From assembly GCA_947396885.1 (NCBI GenBank), contig OX377204.1, positions 55,973,139 through 56,037,138 of the forward strand: a DNA stretch of 64,000 nt, given 5' to 3'. Origin of the DNA: Heligmosomoides polygyrus polygyrus. Its lineage: Eukaryota; Nematoda; Chromadorea; Rhabditida; Heligmosomidae. Both the position numbers and the translations under genes were made by a program. Below, piece after piece: positions 55,601 through 64,000 of the stretch. The notes below the pieces were generated by a model. It saw only the letters and a program-made list of their open reading frames with translations. It had not been told where the DNA came from and made no database searches. Within the stretch, counting starts at the first letter, position 1; every line of letters begins with the position of its first letter.

Positions 55601-58600
55601 GCGGCTACGGATTTCTGATAAAACTCCCCAAACGCTCACTCTACAATCTTTCGGGCCCGCTTCATTGACAGGTTCTATTCTATATGCATTGTTCACGGGG
55701 CACTCCAGATGCAAGCTGGACAGTCCTAGAGCAATATGTCTGAGTAGGGCGGCTAGCGATTTCTGGTAAAACTCCCTAAACGCTCACTCTACAAGCTTTC
55801 GCGCCCACTCGATTGATAGGTTCAATTCTATGTGCATTGTTCACGGCGCACTACAAAAGCCAAGGTGGACAGTCTTAGAGCAATTCCTGAGTAGGAAGGC
55901 TAGGAATTTTCGTTAAAACTCCCTATACGCTCACTGTTCAAGCTGTCGCTCGCTCTACAGGTTGTCGCGCCCAGTCGATTGATTGTGTCGGGCCTATATG
56001 CATTGCTCGCATCACGCCATGCCGGCAGTTAGTTCCAAACAGTAGGCCGTCAGGAAGTTGAGGGTGCCGCGCCCTAAGCCCTAGTTTACACTTGCGCCGC
56101 TGCGCGGCGCGGCACAATTGCCGGGATGGACATCTACCGGGCGGCGCGAAAAATCGATATCTATGGCGATCGTGGTGCCGCGCCGCGGTGCAAGTATAAA
56201 CTATTGAGAACGCGGCTTGCCTCAGACGCGGTGCATGGCGAGCGAAAAACGGCGCTCCCGGCGCCCTTTTGCGCCGCTTCTCATCTTTGCCGCCGCTTGT
56301 GGACGCAGCGTCATATTAGGTACTGTATAGGCAGCAAAATCTTGCAAGACTTTTCAGGCATCACAAAATAACACACAGCGCAAAAACTTGAGGAATTCTG
56401 GTGGGCGGCAAACATTCGAGGTATTTTACCACGCCGTTTTTTAATCAACAGGTGTTTGGTGGTATCACCGTTCAAGCGTTCAGTGCTAAGGCAAATGAGG
56501 GCGACAAAGATTCCATGAATGTTAAGGGTCCCGCTACCTATCTACCTATTCTGTGCTTATTGTTCTTATTAAAACGCAACATATCAGAAACCGAGCTTCG
56601 TTTTTGTTATGATTTTTGCGAGTAATTTTTTTGCCATTTTTTGCCTTTTTTCTCTGAGACGAACTGCTCGAAGTACATCTCGACCCATACACACCACCAC
56701 AGCGTATGTTTTTGATTTGACTGTTTATATTGATTTTTCAGTTGGAAATATGTGCAGGTGTCTTGTAGTCATCCTTGCCACACGAGGAGGTGAGGAGCTG
56801 CAAGATCCGCGTCATCACTAGATGATGCTCAACATATGGAAAGTGAAGTGCCAGGCATCAACCCGCCGATGTTCCGAGCATCCGCGAAAACAATCACAAG
56901 ACCAGAAGACTTTCCTATCCACCGTGACCTCTTACGTTACTAGAGAGCAAAAGAAGCAGTCCTATAATAAAGTGGAGATGCCTAGGTTGAAAAGTAGTGA
57001 AGCATCAAATTCAAATGTATGAATTTAATGTTGAGGTGTATCCGAGCACTTATAATTAACATTAAATTCGAGCAATATGGTATCCTTGTAGCAATATGTT
57101 ATGTTACTCACGTTTACCATTGCTCTCCATTCGACTAGCGGTGTTCACGGTGTCACCAAAAAGGCAAAAGCGTGGCATTGTGAGCCCTACAACGCCTGCT
57201 ACTACTGAACCTGAAAGGAATATAAATATATACTATACAACTAAAATGGAACTACTAGAAAAAATTCTAAAAGTACCTAACCAATAACGTTATCCATGAC
57301 GAAATATCTCCTATATTCGGGGAAGAAGGCAAGCTTTATGATGAAAAATTTCTGCATACTTTTGAGTAATTTTGATGGCGATTTGATTTGATTTTTTAGA
57401 TCTTCTTCCCGGAATATTGAGATGCACAAGAGATATTTTTATGGATGTCGTTATTGGAATATAGGATTTAGATATTATTTATGATAGAATACTGTACTCC
57501 CTTACCCCGGAGTTCCCCATCAGTGATGGTACCAGAGCGCTCCGTTTATAATGGGGTCCCTGGGAGGCGTCAACTTGGCGGTTGAGAGGCAAACGCAGCA
57601 ATGAGTTCCGTAATTCAGACGACCTTCCTTAGTATGGATCAACGCCGCTATGGCCACGACCTCCGAAATTTTCCTAGAGTTTAGTAAACCGGGACTGGCA
57701 AAATTTTCATAGAATTATTCAGACAAGGAATCATTTCCAATTTATTTATTTCCTTCGAAAGAAAATCCATTCCACAAACCCTTATAGAGGAACCGGCTAC
57801 TATAGTTCTGCATAATCATTAGGCTACGCAGGGAGAGACATAGAAGATAAGGAGGGAAAATCCATACTGAAAAAACAGAACTTCATGAGCAATGCGAATA
57901 GAGGAGAGAGGAATAGAGCGTCATGACGAAGAGGAAGGAAAAGGCGAAACCGCGGCAGAGGTCGGGAGCCTCGCTCCCCGTCCCCATCGCGGCTTCCGAG
58001 GGTCCTCTTATTTTCTTTTATTTTCTCATATGTCGGCGGTCCACGGTGTCGATTGTCACCTGTCCTCATTCACTACGATGCTTCTCAGCGGTTTGAAGTG
58101 TTATCCCATCGTCCCGGCATGTGAATGGCAGTAGTGATCCGTTGGTAGACTTATTTGGTTATCGGTGTTGTGAAGGGTGACGCTTGAATCGCGAATACGA
58201 TAAATAGGTGTTTACGTCCAGGTATCAGGATATTACTTCCATCGTCCTTTTCTCGATATTTCTGTGTACTTCCATTGTTCTCGTTGGATACGTCTACATT
58301 GTACTTACAATACGATATTCTTCAAACCCATAATTATTTAATGGTCCAGTGAAGCCTTTACCGATTCAGCCAGGAGAATTATTTAGCTGATCCTTAGCTG
58401 CCCTTTCTAAAACTTCATAGTCGCAAGTCACGTACATGACCTCTCAAAGATTTTTTGAAGCACCAGCATCAGCCGATCTCTCTTCTCACTACGATATTTT
58501 ACAAGAAAGGTCAATGAACTTTCTGTAGAGATTGTCAAGGTGTCTGATGGATAGCGATGCAGTCAGAAGGGCAAGGATTCCCCTCTGGGGTGAGGTATGG

Positions 58601-61600
58601 GCTTGCATGACAGTCTTTTTCCGTTTTTGTAACACTGGAGTACATTGGACCTCGGGAAGGCACAGTTTTAGTTTTTTCATTAAAACCTAAAGAGGAAAAA
58701 ATGCCCGAGATAAGTTGGTGTCAGGTCTGTACAGAAACAGATGCATTCCTTCCGAGCAACACGGTTTTATCTCTCGCGCTTCTGTAGCCTCTCAAATTGT
58801 GCTCTTGATTGGAAAAACTTTTATTTGAGTAGAGAGCGTATGCGTGTTAAGGTAGCAAATTAAAGCAGGTATGATTGTAAAAGTGGTTTGCCTCAGGGAG
58901 GAGTATTATCCCCAATTCTGTTCCTCGCATGCACCTCCGATCTTCCTGCGATTTTAGTTGCAGGCTCTCGCGTGAAGGTGCAAGTGTATGCTAATGATAT
59001 AAAGGACTACGAAATCTATAATGATGACAATTAAGCTCAGGTCTTTCAAGCCTTGTCCCAGTCCGTCAATAATTTGATGGAGTGGGCCAGTGCTTGGCAA
59101 ATTCCTGTTAACCTTTCCAAAAGTCAGTCTTTCATAATGGCAATTCAGATAATAACGAGTATTGTTTCAACAATTGCACTCTCACCCCTATAGCTTTGTG
59201 ATGTTGGAGTTCATTTGGATCGTGGATTAACCTTTGAGAATCACATTGATACCACAGTTAGGAAAGCCTTCTCCATCGTATTTTTGATTTGTAAGAGCAC
59301 CAAGTGTGCTGACGCCTTGGCACAGTTAGCTTATATAGTTAGCTTATACAGGACATGTCATTCCACTGCTAGAATACTGCTCCAAAGTGTGGAGTCCTTA
59401 TACAAACAAGACTGGATCAAAAATTAAAAAGGTGCAGAGAAGTTTGGCAAAAATGCTGGCATATAGGTGTATGCGTACTCCCAGAGATGCTCTTAGAATT
59501 CGTAGTTGTGAGGAAAGACTTGAACTTTTCAACGACAAAAGTATTTTCTACAGACGAATAGTCAATGACCTAGTTTTCTATGTTAAGATTTTAAAAAGGG
59601 GAATCAAAACTTAGACCTAGCAATCCCTGGGTTTTTTTGCTAACGCTTGGTCACCGTAGCTGTTACTGTTTCCACTATCCTAAATTCACCTGTATCACCT
59701 GTTGTCCCGTTGATCATCGAATTGCTCGAGCGGGTGTCAGCGTCTCCATTCGTCCCTGTCGCGTGCCAGAGTGGTCCAATGGATCCTTCTGGCTCGAGGG
59801 ACACGAAGAGCGTCATATCGGTCGTTCAGGGCTTTAACGAAGAAGTCCGACCAACGCGTTGGTGGGCGTCCCGGCGTTCTTTTGACATCCCGCGGAATCC
59901 AGTCGGTGATGGCTCTCGTCCAGCGGGTGTCTGCGAAGCGCATTACGTGGCCGGCCCACCTAATTTTCGACAACTTGGCCCACGCGATAGCGTCTCTGAT
60001 CTTCGAGCGTCGGCGAAGCTCGGAACTCCTGAGGCCTTCTCTCACTTGCGTGAGTCGTGTCACTCCGAGCATCGTCCTCTCAATTCCACGCTGCGCGACG
60101 CTGATCGCGTGTTCTTCCTGCTTTCGTATAGCCCAGGTCTCTGAGGCGTATGTTAGCACAGGAAGAACAGTGGAGTCGAATAGGTGGGCACGGAGTCGGA
60201 CGTTCTTCGTCTTCTTCGCGGCTTCTTCGACGCTCTTGAAAGCTCCCCAAGCCGCTCTTTTCCTCCTGCTCAGCTCTGGTGCTAGGTCGTTGGCCATGTT
60301 GACTTCGCAACCCAGATACACATAGCTGGAGCATTCGGAGATGTTCGTTCCGTTGAGCGAGAATGGGGCATCAGAAACCCATCCGTTCCTCATGAACATC
60401 GCCTTCGTAAGATTCAGCTGCAGTCCAACGTTCCCACATACACGATCGAAGTCGGCCAGCATTCGCTCCGCCTGGCTGATGCTCGGTGTATGAGCACGAT
60501 GTCGTCAGCGAAGCGAAGATGATGTAGTTGCCGGCCGTCGACCTTCACTCCCATGTCTTCACATTCTAGTTCGCGCATGACGTTTTCGAGGGTGGCGCTG
60601 AAGAGCTTCGGGGATATGGTATCCCCTTGCCGAACCCCTCTCTTCACGTCGACGACGACGTCGTTGTAGAATGGTGAGGTCTTGGTCGTGAATCCACTGT
60701 ACACCTCTCGAAGGACTCTGATGTACTGAGTAGGAACGCGCTGAGTGAGCAGGGCTTCGATGACCGCTTCAGTTTCGACAGAGCCGAATGCCTTCTTCAG
60801 GTCGATGAACGTAAGGCACAGCGGCAGCTTGTACTCTCGCGACACTTCGATGAGCTTCGTAATGGTGTGGATGTGGTCGATCGTGTTGAATCCTCTCCGA
60901 AATCCTGCTTGCTCGCAGGTCCTTCGTCCAGCGTTCTGCTGATCCTATTCAGAATGACTCGAGTGAACAGCATGTAGACTATGGACAGCAGGCAGATCGG
61001 GCGATAGTTGCCAATGTCGTGCACGTCTCCCTTCTTGTACAGCAAGACGGTCTTGCTGGTCTGGAACCTTGCACTCCGACAGGTAGCGTGTGAAGAGCCC
61101 CGTCAAGGTGTTGATAAGCGCTGGCGGAAACTTCTTCAGGTGTTCGGATCTGATCCTGTCAGGACCGGGTGCTGAACGTTTCTTCACCGACGAGATAGCG
61201 TGTCGGATCTCGGAAGGGAGAACAGAGGGAACGACGTATCCATCCTGTGGAAGATGGCATGGAGCAGGTGGAGGTGGCTATCGAAGAGATCGAAGAAGAA
61301 GTCGTGGATGACCTTCTCCATTGTCCTTCTGTAAGAGGTGACGGTTCCGTCAGGAGGTCGGAGAGCGATCATATTGTTCTTGAAGTTGGCGAAGTTCCGG
61401 CGGGCATCGCGGATGCTCAACCCTGCCTCTGCTGCTTCAGCCAACACTTCCGCCCTTCACTCCTTGAGGTCTTTCTTTATCACCACTCTGTGTAGCTTCG
61501 CAAGCTCAGCTGGTAGTTGCCTGATGCTCGTGCTGCTCCACGCTGGCGTATCAGCTCGAGAGTTTCCGGAAACAAATGTCTCTTGGTGGTCTTCAAGCTC

Positions 61601-63497
61601 TCGGCTCCTTTAGCACTATCGTGGAGGTGGTGCACGATGCGGTCGTATTCCTCGTCGACGTTGTCCATGACGGCATCTTTCCAAAGGCCGGCAAGAGAGG
61701 TATGGAGGTTCCAGATGATGGTCGTTCTGGGACTCCTCTTCTTGAACTTCGCGGCCTTCTCTCCTTGAAGCGAAAAGTGGAACCTCGCGCGAAGGAGGCG
61801 GTGGTTTGATCCCGTGTAGAACTTGGGAACAACGGAGACGTCGGTCAGGCAATACTTGCGATTGAAGATGATCTGGTCGATCTGGTTGTGGAACTGGCCA
61901 CCGGGAGATTCCCAGGTCCACCGTAGGGAGGGAAGCTTCCGGAACTGTGAGTTTCTATGGATGGTCTTGGTCGACATGATAAACTCAGACAGCCTTTCAC
62001 CTTGCTCGTTCCACTCCAAACCGTGGGTTCGGATGTGAAATTTTTCCGACGACCTTCGCGGCCCGATCTTGGCGTTGAAGTCGCCGACGATCATCTTGTA
62101 GAAGGTGTGATCTTCCTTATGGAACTTCCCCGGCTCCACGTAGAAGGCTTCGACCTCTTCGTCCTGTAGTCGGATGTTAAGGCATACGCGACGAACACAG
62201 TCAAAGCTGGCACGGAGCCACATCACTTCAGTCACAGACGTCCGATTCGGCTTGTCAGAGACTTGTACGAATCGATGTTCATGACCGAGTGCGTGTTGAC
62301 GAGGACACCAACGCCGCCTGCTCCCCTGTTGTCGCATGTTCCAAATACCAGTTCTTCTTCGGAGTCGTAGGCGGCGTGTAGGGGTGGTGTCTTCTCGTCT
62401 CGATCGGTCATTCCGATGACGTCGTACTTGATCTTCTTGGCTTGCATCATCAGGTCCTCGACGGATGCTTCCGATGCGAGCGTGCGGGCGTTGTAAGTAC
62501 GGATCTTCATCCTGGTCCTTCTCAATTTGCGCAGCCTGATTAGGCCCTGAGATTTTAGCAGCCTCTCCGTACTCGTCCTTCCCATCGCTGCAAAAATGGG
62601 GGCTCTTTCGGGGTCAGAGGAATGAGGCCCTTTAGTGCTGTTGTGTTTGACTGCAATCAACACGGGTAGCTAGTCAGGCTCTGTCGTGCGGGCGAAGAAC
62701 TACGAGCAGCTAGCCAGACTGCCCAAAGGGATCGGGCGAGACTTTTGAGGGGGCCTCGAATTGCCTTACCATGCACTCCCAGTCTACTGAATGCAAGCTT
62801 TTGTCCGGGCCGACACAATTACAATCCGCATAGGCGCGAACACATCCACGCAAACTGTGCATGAACATGCCGCTCCCATGCACAAAGAACGCGTCGACCC
62901 GACACAGCAGGAGCAAGGTGTCCGTCCCCTGCATCCTGCGTGCGTCTCTGGGCAGTACACGTCGCATTTGGCTCGCGTTTCACCCTAAATTAATATCCTA
63001 AATTTAAAAAAAGGAAAATCGCGAGAAAGTCTTCAATTCGCTTTTTTATCGCGGTGCCCTCTGGTCAAGTTAGCAAAAACAACAAAACTGCAGAGATGCT
63101 AATTTATTACAAAGTTAAAGAATAGAATGCACAATGTTCGTTCGCCATCTTTACAGTGGTTTCAAAGTATTTTTTGCACTTTAAAATACAAACCTTGAGT
63201 CACTTCAAACTTTTTACAAAGACTGTGCACCGCCGCATTACAGAAGTTTCAGTTGGCTAATTCTGACAGCGATTTGAAGACCATTAACAACATGGAAATA
63301 TTAAGAAGAGCAGAAATCCAACCTGAATTAACACCGATTCTAAGGTTGACAGTTTCCATCGGAAGGTGAGGTATCTTGAAGCTCTTAATACTGCTCATAA
63401 ATCCAAGCGCCATACTGCATATTTCCTTAATGTGCTGATGACCATTCCTGTGAGGAAGTCCACTGACACAAAGATATCCGTCACCGATCGTCTCGAC
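40365..63497 (-). CDS. Receptor guanylyl cyclase GCY-B (four 3' exons in window)
   Basis: This is a second receptor guanylyl cyclase on the opposite strand, tail to tail with GCY-A. Exons in reading order are 63497-63323, 57210-57112, 40683-40592 and 40541-40365. They encode [38 protein letters not shown] with [24 protein letters not shown] with SRGEVIVK, and [15 protein letters not shown] with an acidic tail ending in SSLN. Catalytic Glu and Asp, guanine-selective Cys, and Asn and Arg are kept, so the protein is probably active. All junctions are GT-AG and in phase. Exons before VETIGD were not found in 63498-64000 and should lie beyond the window. The introns here are 6.1 kb, 16.4 kb and 50 bp. 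The two large ones hold RTE and CR1 copies and big palindromes. Sensory cGMP signalling is the known role of the family; the ligand is unknown. Confidence 0.9.
41340..42480 (-). repeat. Inverted repeat pair, left member (partner 50930-51540)
   Basis: On the minus strand this holds a frame reading PQLIGSFNQ, then [20 protein letters not shown]. The partner at 50930-51540 on the plus strand reads the same with a few substitutions. Homology continues into non-coding flanks (CGACTATGACAACAA and GTCATACCC type blocks) on both sides. No protein family is recognised; the frame could be part of an element or chance conservation between recent copies. Confidence 0.65.
42525..43230. repeat. Inverted repeat with arms of about 215 bp
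   Basis: Arm 1 (42525-42740) contains ATTCGATTAGCAGAAGTTGA and GAATAAAAGCTGCGGTGAAC. Arm 2 (43015-43230) contains the complements GTTCACCGCAGCTTTTATT and TCAACTTCTGCTAATCGAAT. The arms are about 80 percent alike by eye, with a spacer of about 275 bp. There is no coding content. Confidence 0.7.
43230..43850. other. Intronic segment, nothing recognised
   Basis: Contains a GC-rich stretch (43300-43660) with open frames on both strands (73 and 120 codons). Neither shows domain features, and the composition alone explains the length. The segment then turns AT-rich. Confidence 0.4.
43850..46450. repeat. Head-to-head palindrome of the GGGGTGYGCA element
   Basis: The left arm (43850-45358) is an inverted copy and the right arm (45376-46450) a direct copy of the element at 6805-8055. 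They meet near 45365, where TTTAACGCACACC faces GGTGTGCATTTAACG. The coding trace [20 protein letters not shown] on the minus strand near 44090 matches [20 protein letters not shown] at 7770. The right arm repeats AAGACAAAAATACTCA from 7645. The two arms have diverged considerably. Confidence 0.65.
46780..48045. repeat. Partial copy of the palindrome family, with inserted segment
   Basis: Region 46980-47150 (CTCGCCCACGTTTGAGTATT, CGCATCGAGGACGAG) and 47865-48040 (ATCACCGAAAATCAC, GAACGGTGTTAC, GAGTAAGAGCGC) correspond to blocks in 53570-53870 and 54290-54470. Between them lie about 700 bp, including a copy of the 14305-type unit (47745-47865) in which the TTA target is empty. A 95-codon frame at 47458-47745 has no recognisable domain. 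Confidence 0.55.
47745..47865 (+). repeat. Dispersed repeat unit, uninterrupted reference copy
   Basis: CGCGACAACTCGTCCAATTT and GGCGTTGAAGTTATGCCTGC run without interruption. This is the empty-site counterpart of the unit split at 14401-14759. Confidence 0.7.
48144..48955. repeat. Nested inverted repeat, about 810 bp
   Basis: The outer arms (48144-48216 and 48887-48955) share GCGGCATGGAATGCC with upstream GACATAT and AAGAAA blocks. The inner arms (48238-48302 and 48500-48580) share GTGCATGGGCTGAATGCTTG-like and CTACTTGGCCAGA blocks. There is no coding content. It is probably a fold-back or MITE-type element whose ends I could not fix exactly. Confidence 0.6.
48960..50500. other. AT-rich intron sequence with nothing recognised
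   Basis: Long AT-rich stretch inside the 16.4-kb GCY-B intron, with many short A and T runs and no convincing coding, RNA or repeat structure seen. A short GGGGTGTGCA element end lies at about 50505. Confidence 0.5.
50930..51540 (+). repeat. Inverted repeat pair, right member (partner 41340-42480)
   Basis: The frame from 51082 reads [20 protein letters not shown], then [17 protein letters not shown]. It is followed by a GC-rich tail (CGTCATACCC, GCGGATGCGATGCCGGC) that mirrors 41380-41450. The partner lies in opposite orientation about 9 kb away. Confidence 0.65.
51540..52560. other. Intron sequence, no feature recognised
   Basis: Mixed-composition stretch between two repeat regions of the GCY-B intron. 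Short frames on both strands have no domain signature. Confidence 0.4.
52560..56330. repeat. 3.8-kb nested palindrome with internal repeat units
   Basis: The left arm (about 52560-53450) and right arm (about 55240-56330) are inverted relatives, each built from diverged copies of a unit of roughly 150 bp. Key blocks are GGACTGTCCAGCTTGCA, GTAGAGTGAGCGTTTAGGG and CTAGCCGCCCTACTCAGGCA on the left and their complements on the right. Inside, 53370-53600 and 54410-54640 form a second inverted pair. Blocks around GATGACGTCATC (53720, 54305 and a diverged form at 54955) recur. No protein is encoded. Related fragments are at 32640-33030 and 46780-48045. Confidence 0.75.
56082..56203. mobile_element. 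122-bp GC-rich MITE in the right palindrome arm
   Basis: The ends are TAGTTTACACTTGCGCCGC and the complement of TAGTTTATACTTGCACCGC, each followed by GGCGCGGCAC. The opposite arm of the host palindrome (about 52660-52690) lacks it. There the sequence passes from the GCGCCCTAACG block to the CTTGCCTCAGACG block directly, which supports a real insertion. Confidence 0.68.
57112..57210 (-). CDS. GCY-B exon: catalytic core ([10 protein letters not shown] exon)
   Basis: This 99-bp exon has acceptor CTTTCAG and donor GTGAGT. It encodes [19 protein letters not shown] and [13 protein letters not shown], with the guanine-contacting Cys and the catalytic Asn and Arg in place. It has the same length and phases as 37188-37286 of GCY-A. 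The next exon is 16.4 kb away, at 40683. Confidence 0.92.
57211..58680. other. GCY-B intron sequence, nothing recognised
   Basis: Between the 57112-57210 exon and the CR1 relic. Purine-rich and pyrimidine-rich patches (57820-57960) give open frames without domain features. Confidence 0.4.
58680..59640 (+). mobile_element. CR1-clade reverse transcriptase relic
   Basis: Plus-strand frames give [54 protein letters not shown] (YADD changed to YAND), then [37 protein letters not shown] and [19 protein letters not shown]. The order of blocks equals the end of the CR1 ORF2 at 24737-26339, but the sequence is a different, older copy with stops and shifts. The endonuclease part is missing. Confidence 0.82.
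59650..62990 (-). mobile_element. RTE-1-like retrotransposon, near full length (copy F)
   Basis: A second RTE family, different from copies A to E. Reading leftward: leader 62990-62670; endonuclease [39 protein letters not shown] and [15 protein letters not shown]; linker [17 protein letters not shown]; reverse transcriptase [56 protein letters not shown] and [12 protein letters not shown] (FADD kept); C-terminus [18 protein letters not shown] and [20 protein letters not shown]. Frames change at about 62300, 61470, 61190, 60950 and 60440, so it is not functional. It sits between the two upstream GCY-B exons in the window. Confidence 0.88.
63323..63497 (-). CDS. GCY-B exon: catalytic core (VETIGD exon)
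   Basis: This 175-bp exon has acceptor CTCTAG and donor GTTGGA. It encodes [19 protein letters not shown], then [13 protein letters not shown], and ends in [10 protein letters not shown]. Its length and phase match the 36871-37045 exon of GCY-A exactly. The protein is clearly similar but diverged, so this is not a recent copy. Confidence 0.92.
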
Positions 63498-64000
63498 CTA
63501 GAGCATGTGTCGCTCAGTACAAAGAAGTAGTTCTTCAAAATTATCTAATGTAATGTAATGAAGCAAAAACAGAACGGAAAAGAAACAAAGAGAAAGGAGC
63601 AGAATCTGCTCTCATTACTCCATTCAGAACCCCAAAGCAAGACAAGTTATGCCAAGACTAGCGGCAAGTAAAATACCGCTAATGACGCATGGTCAAGAAA
63701 ACGCGTTGCGACGTATTAAGGTCTATGGCCGGCAGCGGAGTATTGCGGGTGCCGCGGACCCGCCATGACAACGGCGGGTGGTGCTGCGACGCTAGGCAAT
63801 ACTGCGTAGTTTTGCCGGCAGTTGCAACCTCTAATAATGTCAGAGATGTAGTAAGCAAAACGCGTTTTGTTTTTTATGTTTTCCAAACCAAGTTAGGAGT
63901 TCTTGAATGCAAGCCCCGAAATCTAATAGAACACTCCTTATAACTCAACAATTCTGTACCATTTTGCGCTTGCTCTCATTTTTCTCGTTCTACCTCCACT
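63498..64000. other. GCY-B intron, edge of window
   Basis: Expected to lie between the VETIGD exon and the preceding catalytic exon, which was not found here. No [14 protein letters not shown] exon or other feature was seen on the minus strand. Confidence 0.4.

Noticed and set aside
52560..56330. CRISPR-like or satellite array
   Set aside because: The units are diverged, inverted and without regular spacers, and the host is a eukaryote.
63689..63943. 84-codon plus frame at the window end
   Set aside because: It is in the expected intron of GCY-B, antisense to it, with no domain signature.

Overview
The window is nuclear DNA from a nematode, most likely a clade V (strongylid-like, for example hookworm) worm. 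The evidence is small GT-AG-spliced exons of chemosensory-type receptor guanylyl cyclases (GCY), separated by introns packed with nematode-type transposable elements (RTE and CR1 retrotransposons, several Tc1/mariner lineages, a Helitron piece, a Penelope-like piece and many fold-back repeats). The genus is inferred from overall style and was not tested. No bacterial genes, CRISPR arrays or complete rRNA or tRNA genes are seen.

Two host genes can be assembled. GCY-A lies on the + strand, from a transmembrane exon at 1448-1554 to a stop at 39042-39044. It has 17 exons totalling 1812 bp (603 codons plus stop) whose splice phases all fit. They encode, in order, the transmembrane segment, kinase homology domain (KHD), dimerisation helix, cyclase catalytic domain and C-terminal tail. 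The extracellular receptor domain should lie before position 1. GCY-B lies on the - strand. Four exons are in the window (63323-63497, 57112-57210, 40592-40683, 40365-40541), covering the second half of the catalytic domain and the tail; its earlier exons lie beyond 64000. The two genes are tail to tail, with stops about 1.3 kb apart, and a dead mariner element (39337-40070) sits between them. Three matching exons have identical lengths (175, 99 and 92 bp), so the pair probably arose by inverted duplication.

Nearly everything else is intronic mobile DNA. GCY-A intron 1706-5760 holds a TTCGAA-rich repeat and a tRNA-derived SINE. Intron 6643-19868 holds an unclassified repeat, three RTE copies or fragments, two SINEs, a TTA-flanked MITE and two mariner relics. 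Intron 20929-22731 is almost filled by a palindromic mariner relic. Intron 22856-36751 holds a Tc1 relic, a CR1 element split by a 1.3-kb fold-back, an apparently intact DD37D transposon (30438-31765) inserted in a Helitron helicase fragment, and two head-to-head RTE copies. The 16.4-kb GCY-B intron (40684-57111) holds a series of large inverted repeats, including a nested palindrome at about 52560-56330. The 6.1-kb intron (57211-63322) holds a CR1 relic and a long RTE copy.

The unusual theme is the amount of inverted-repeat DNA inside introns of sensory receptor genes. When transcribed with the host gene, these repeats could fold into long double-stranded RNA. That consequence is inference; the repeats themselves are visible in the sequence.
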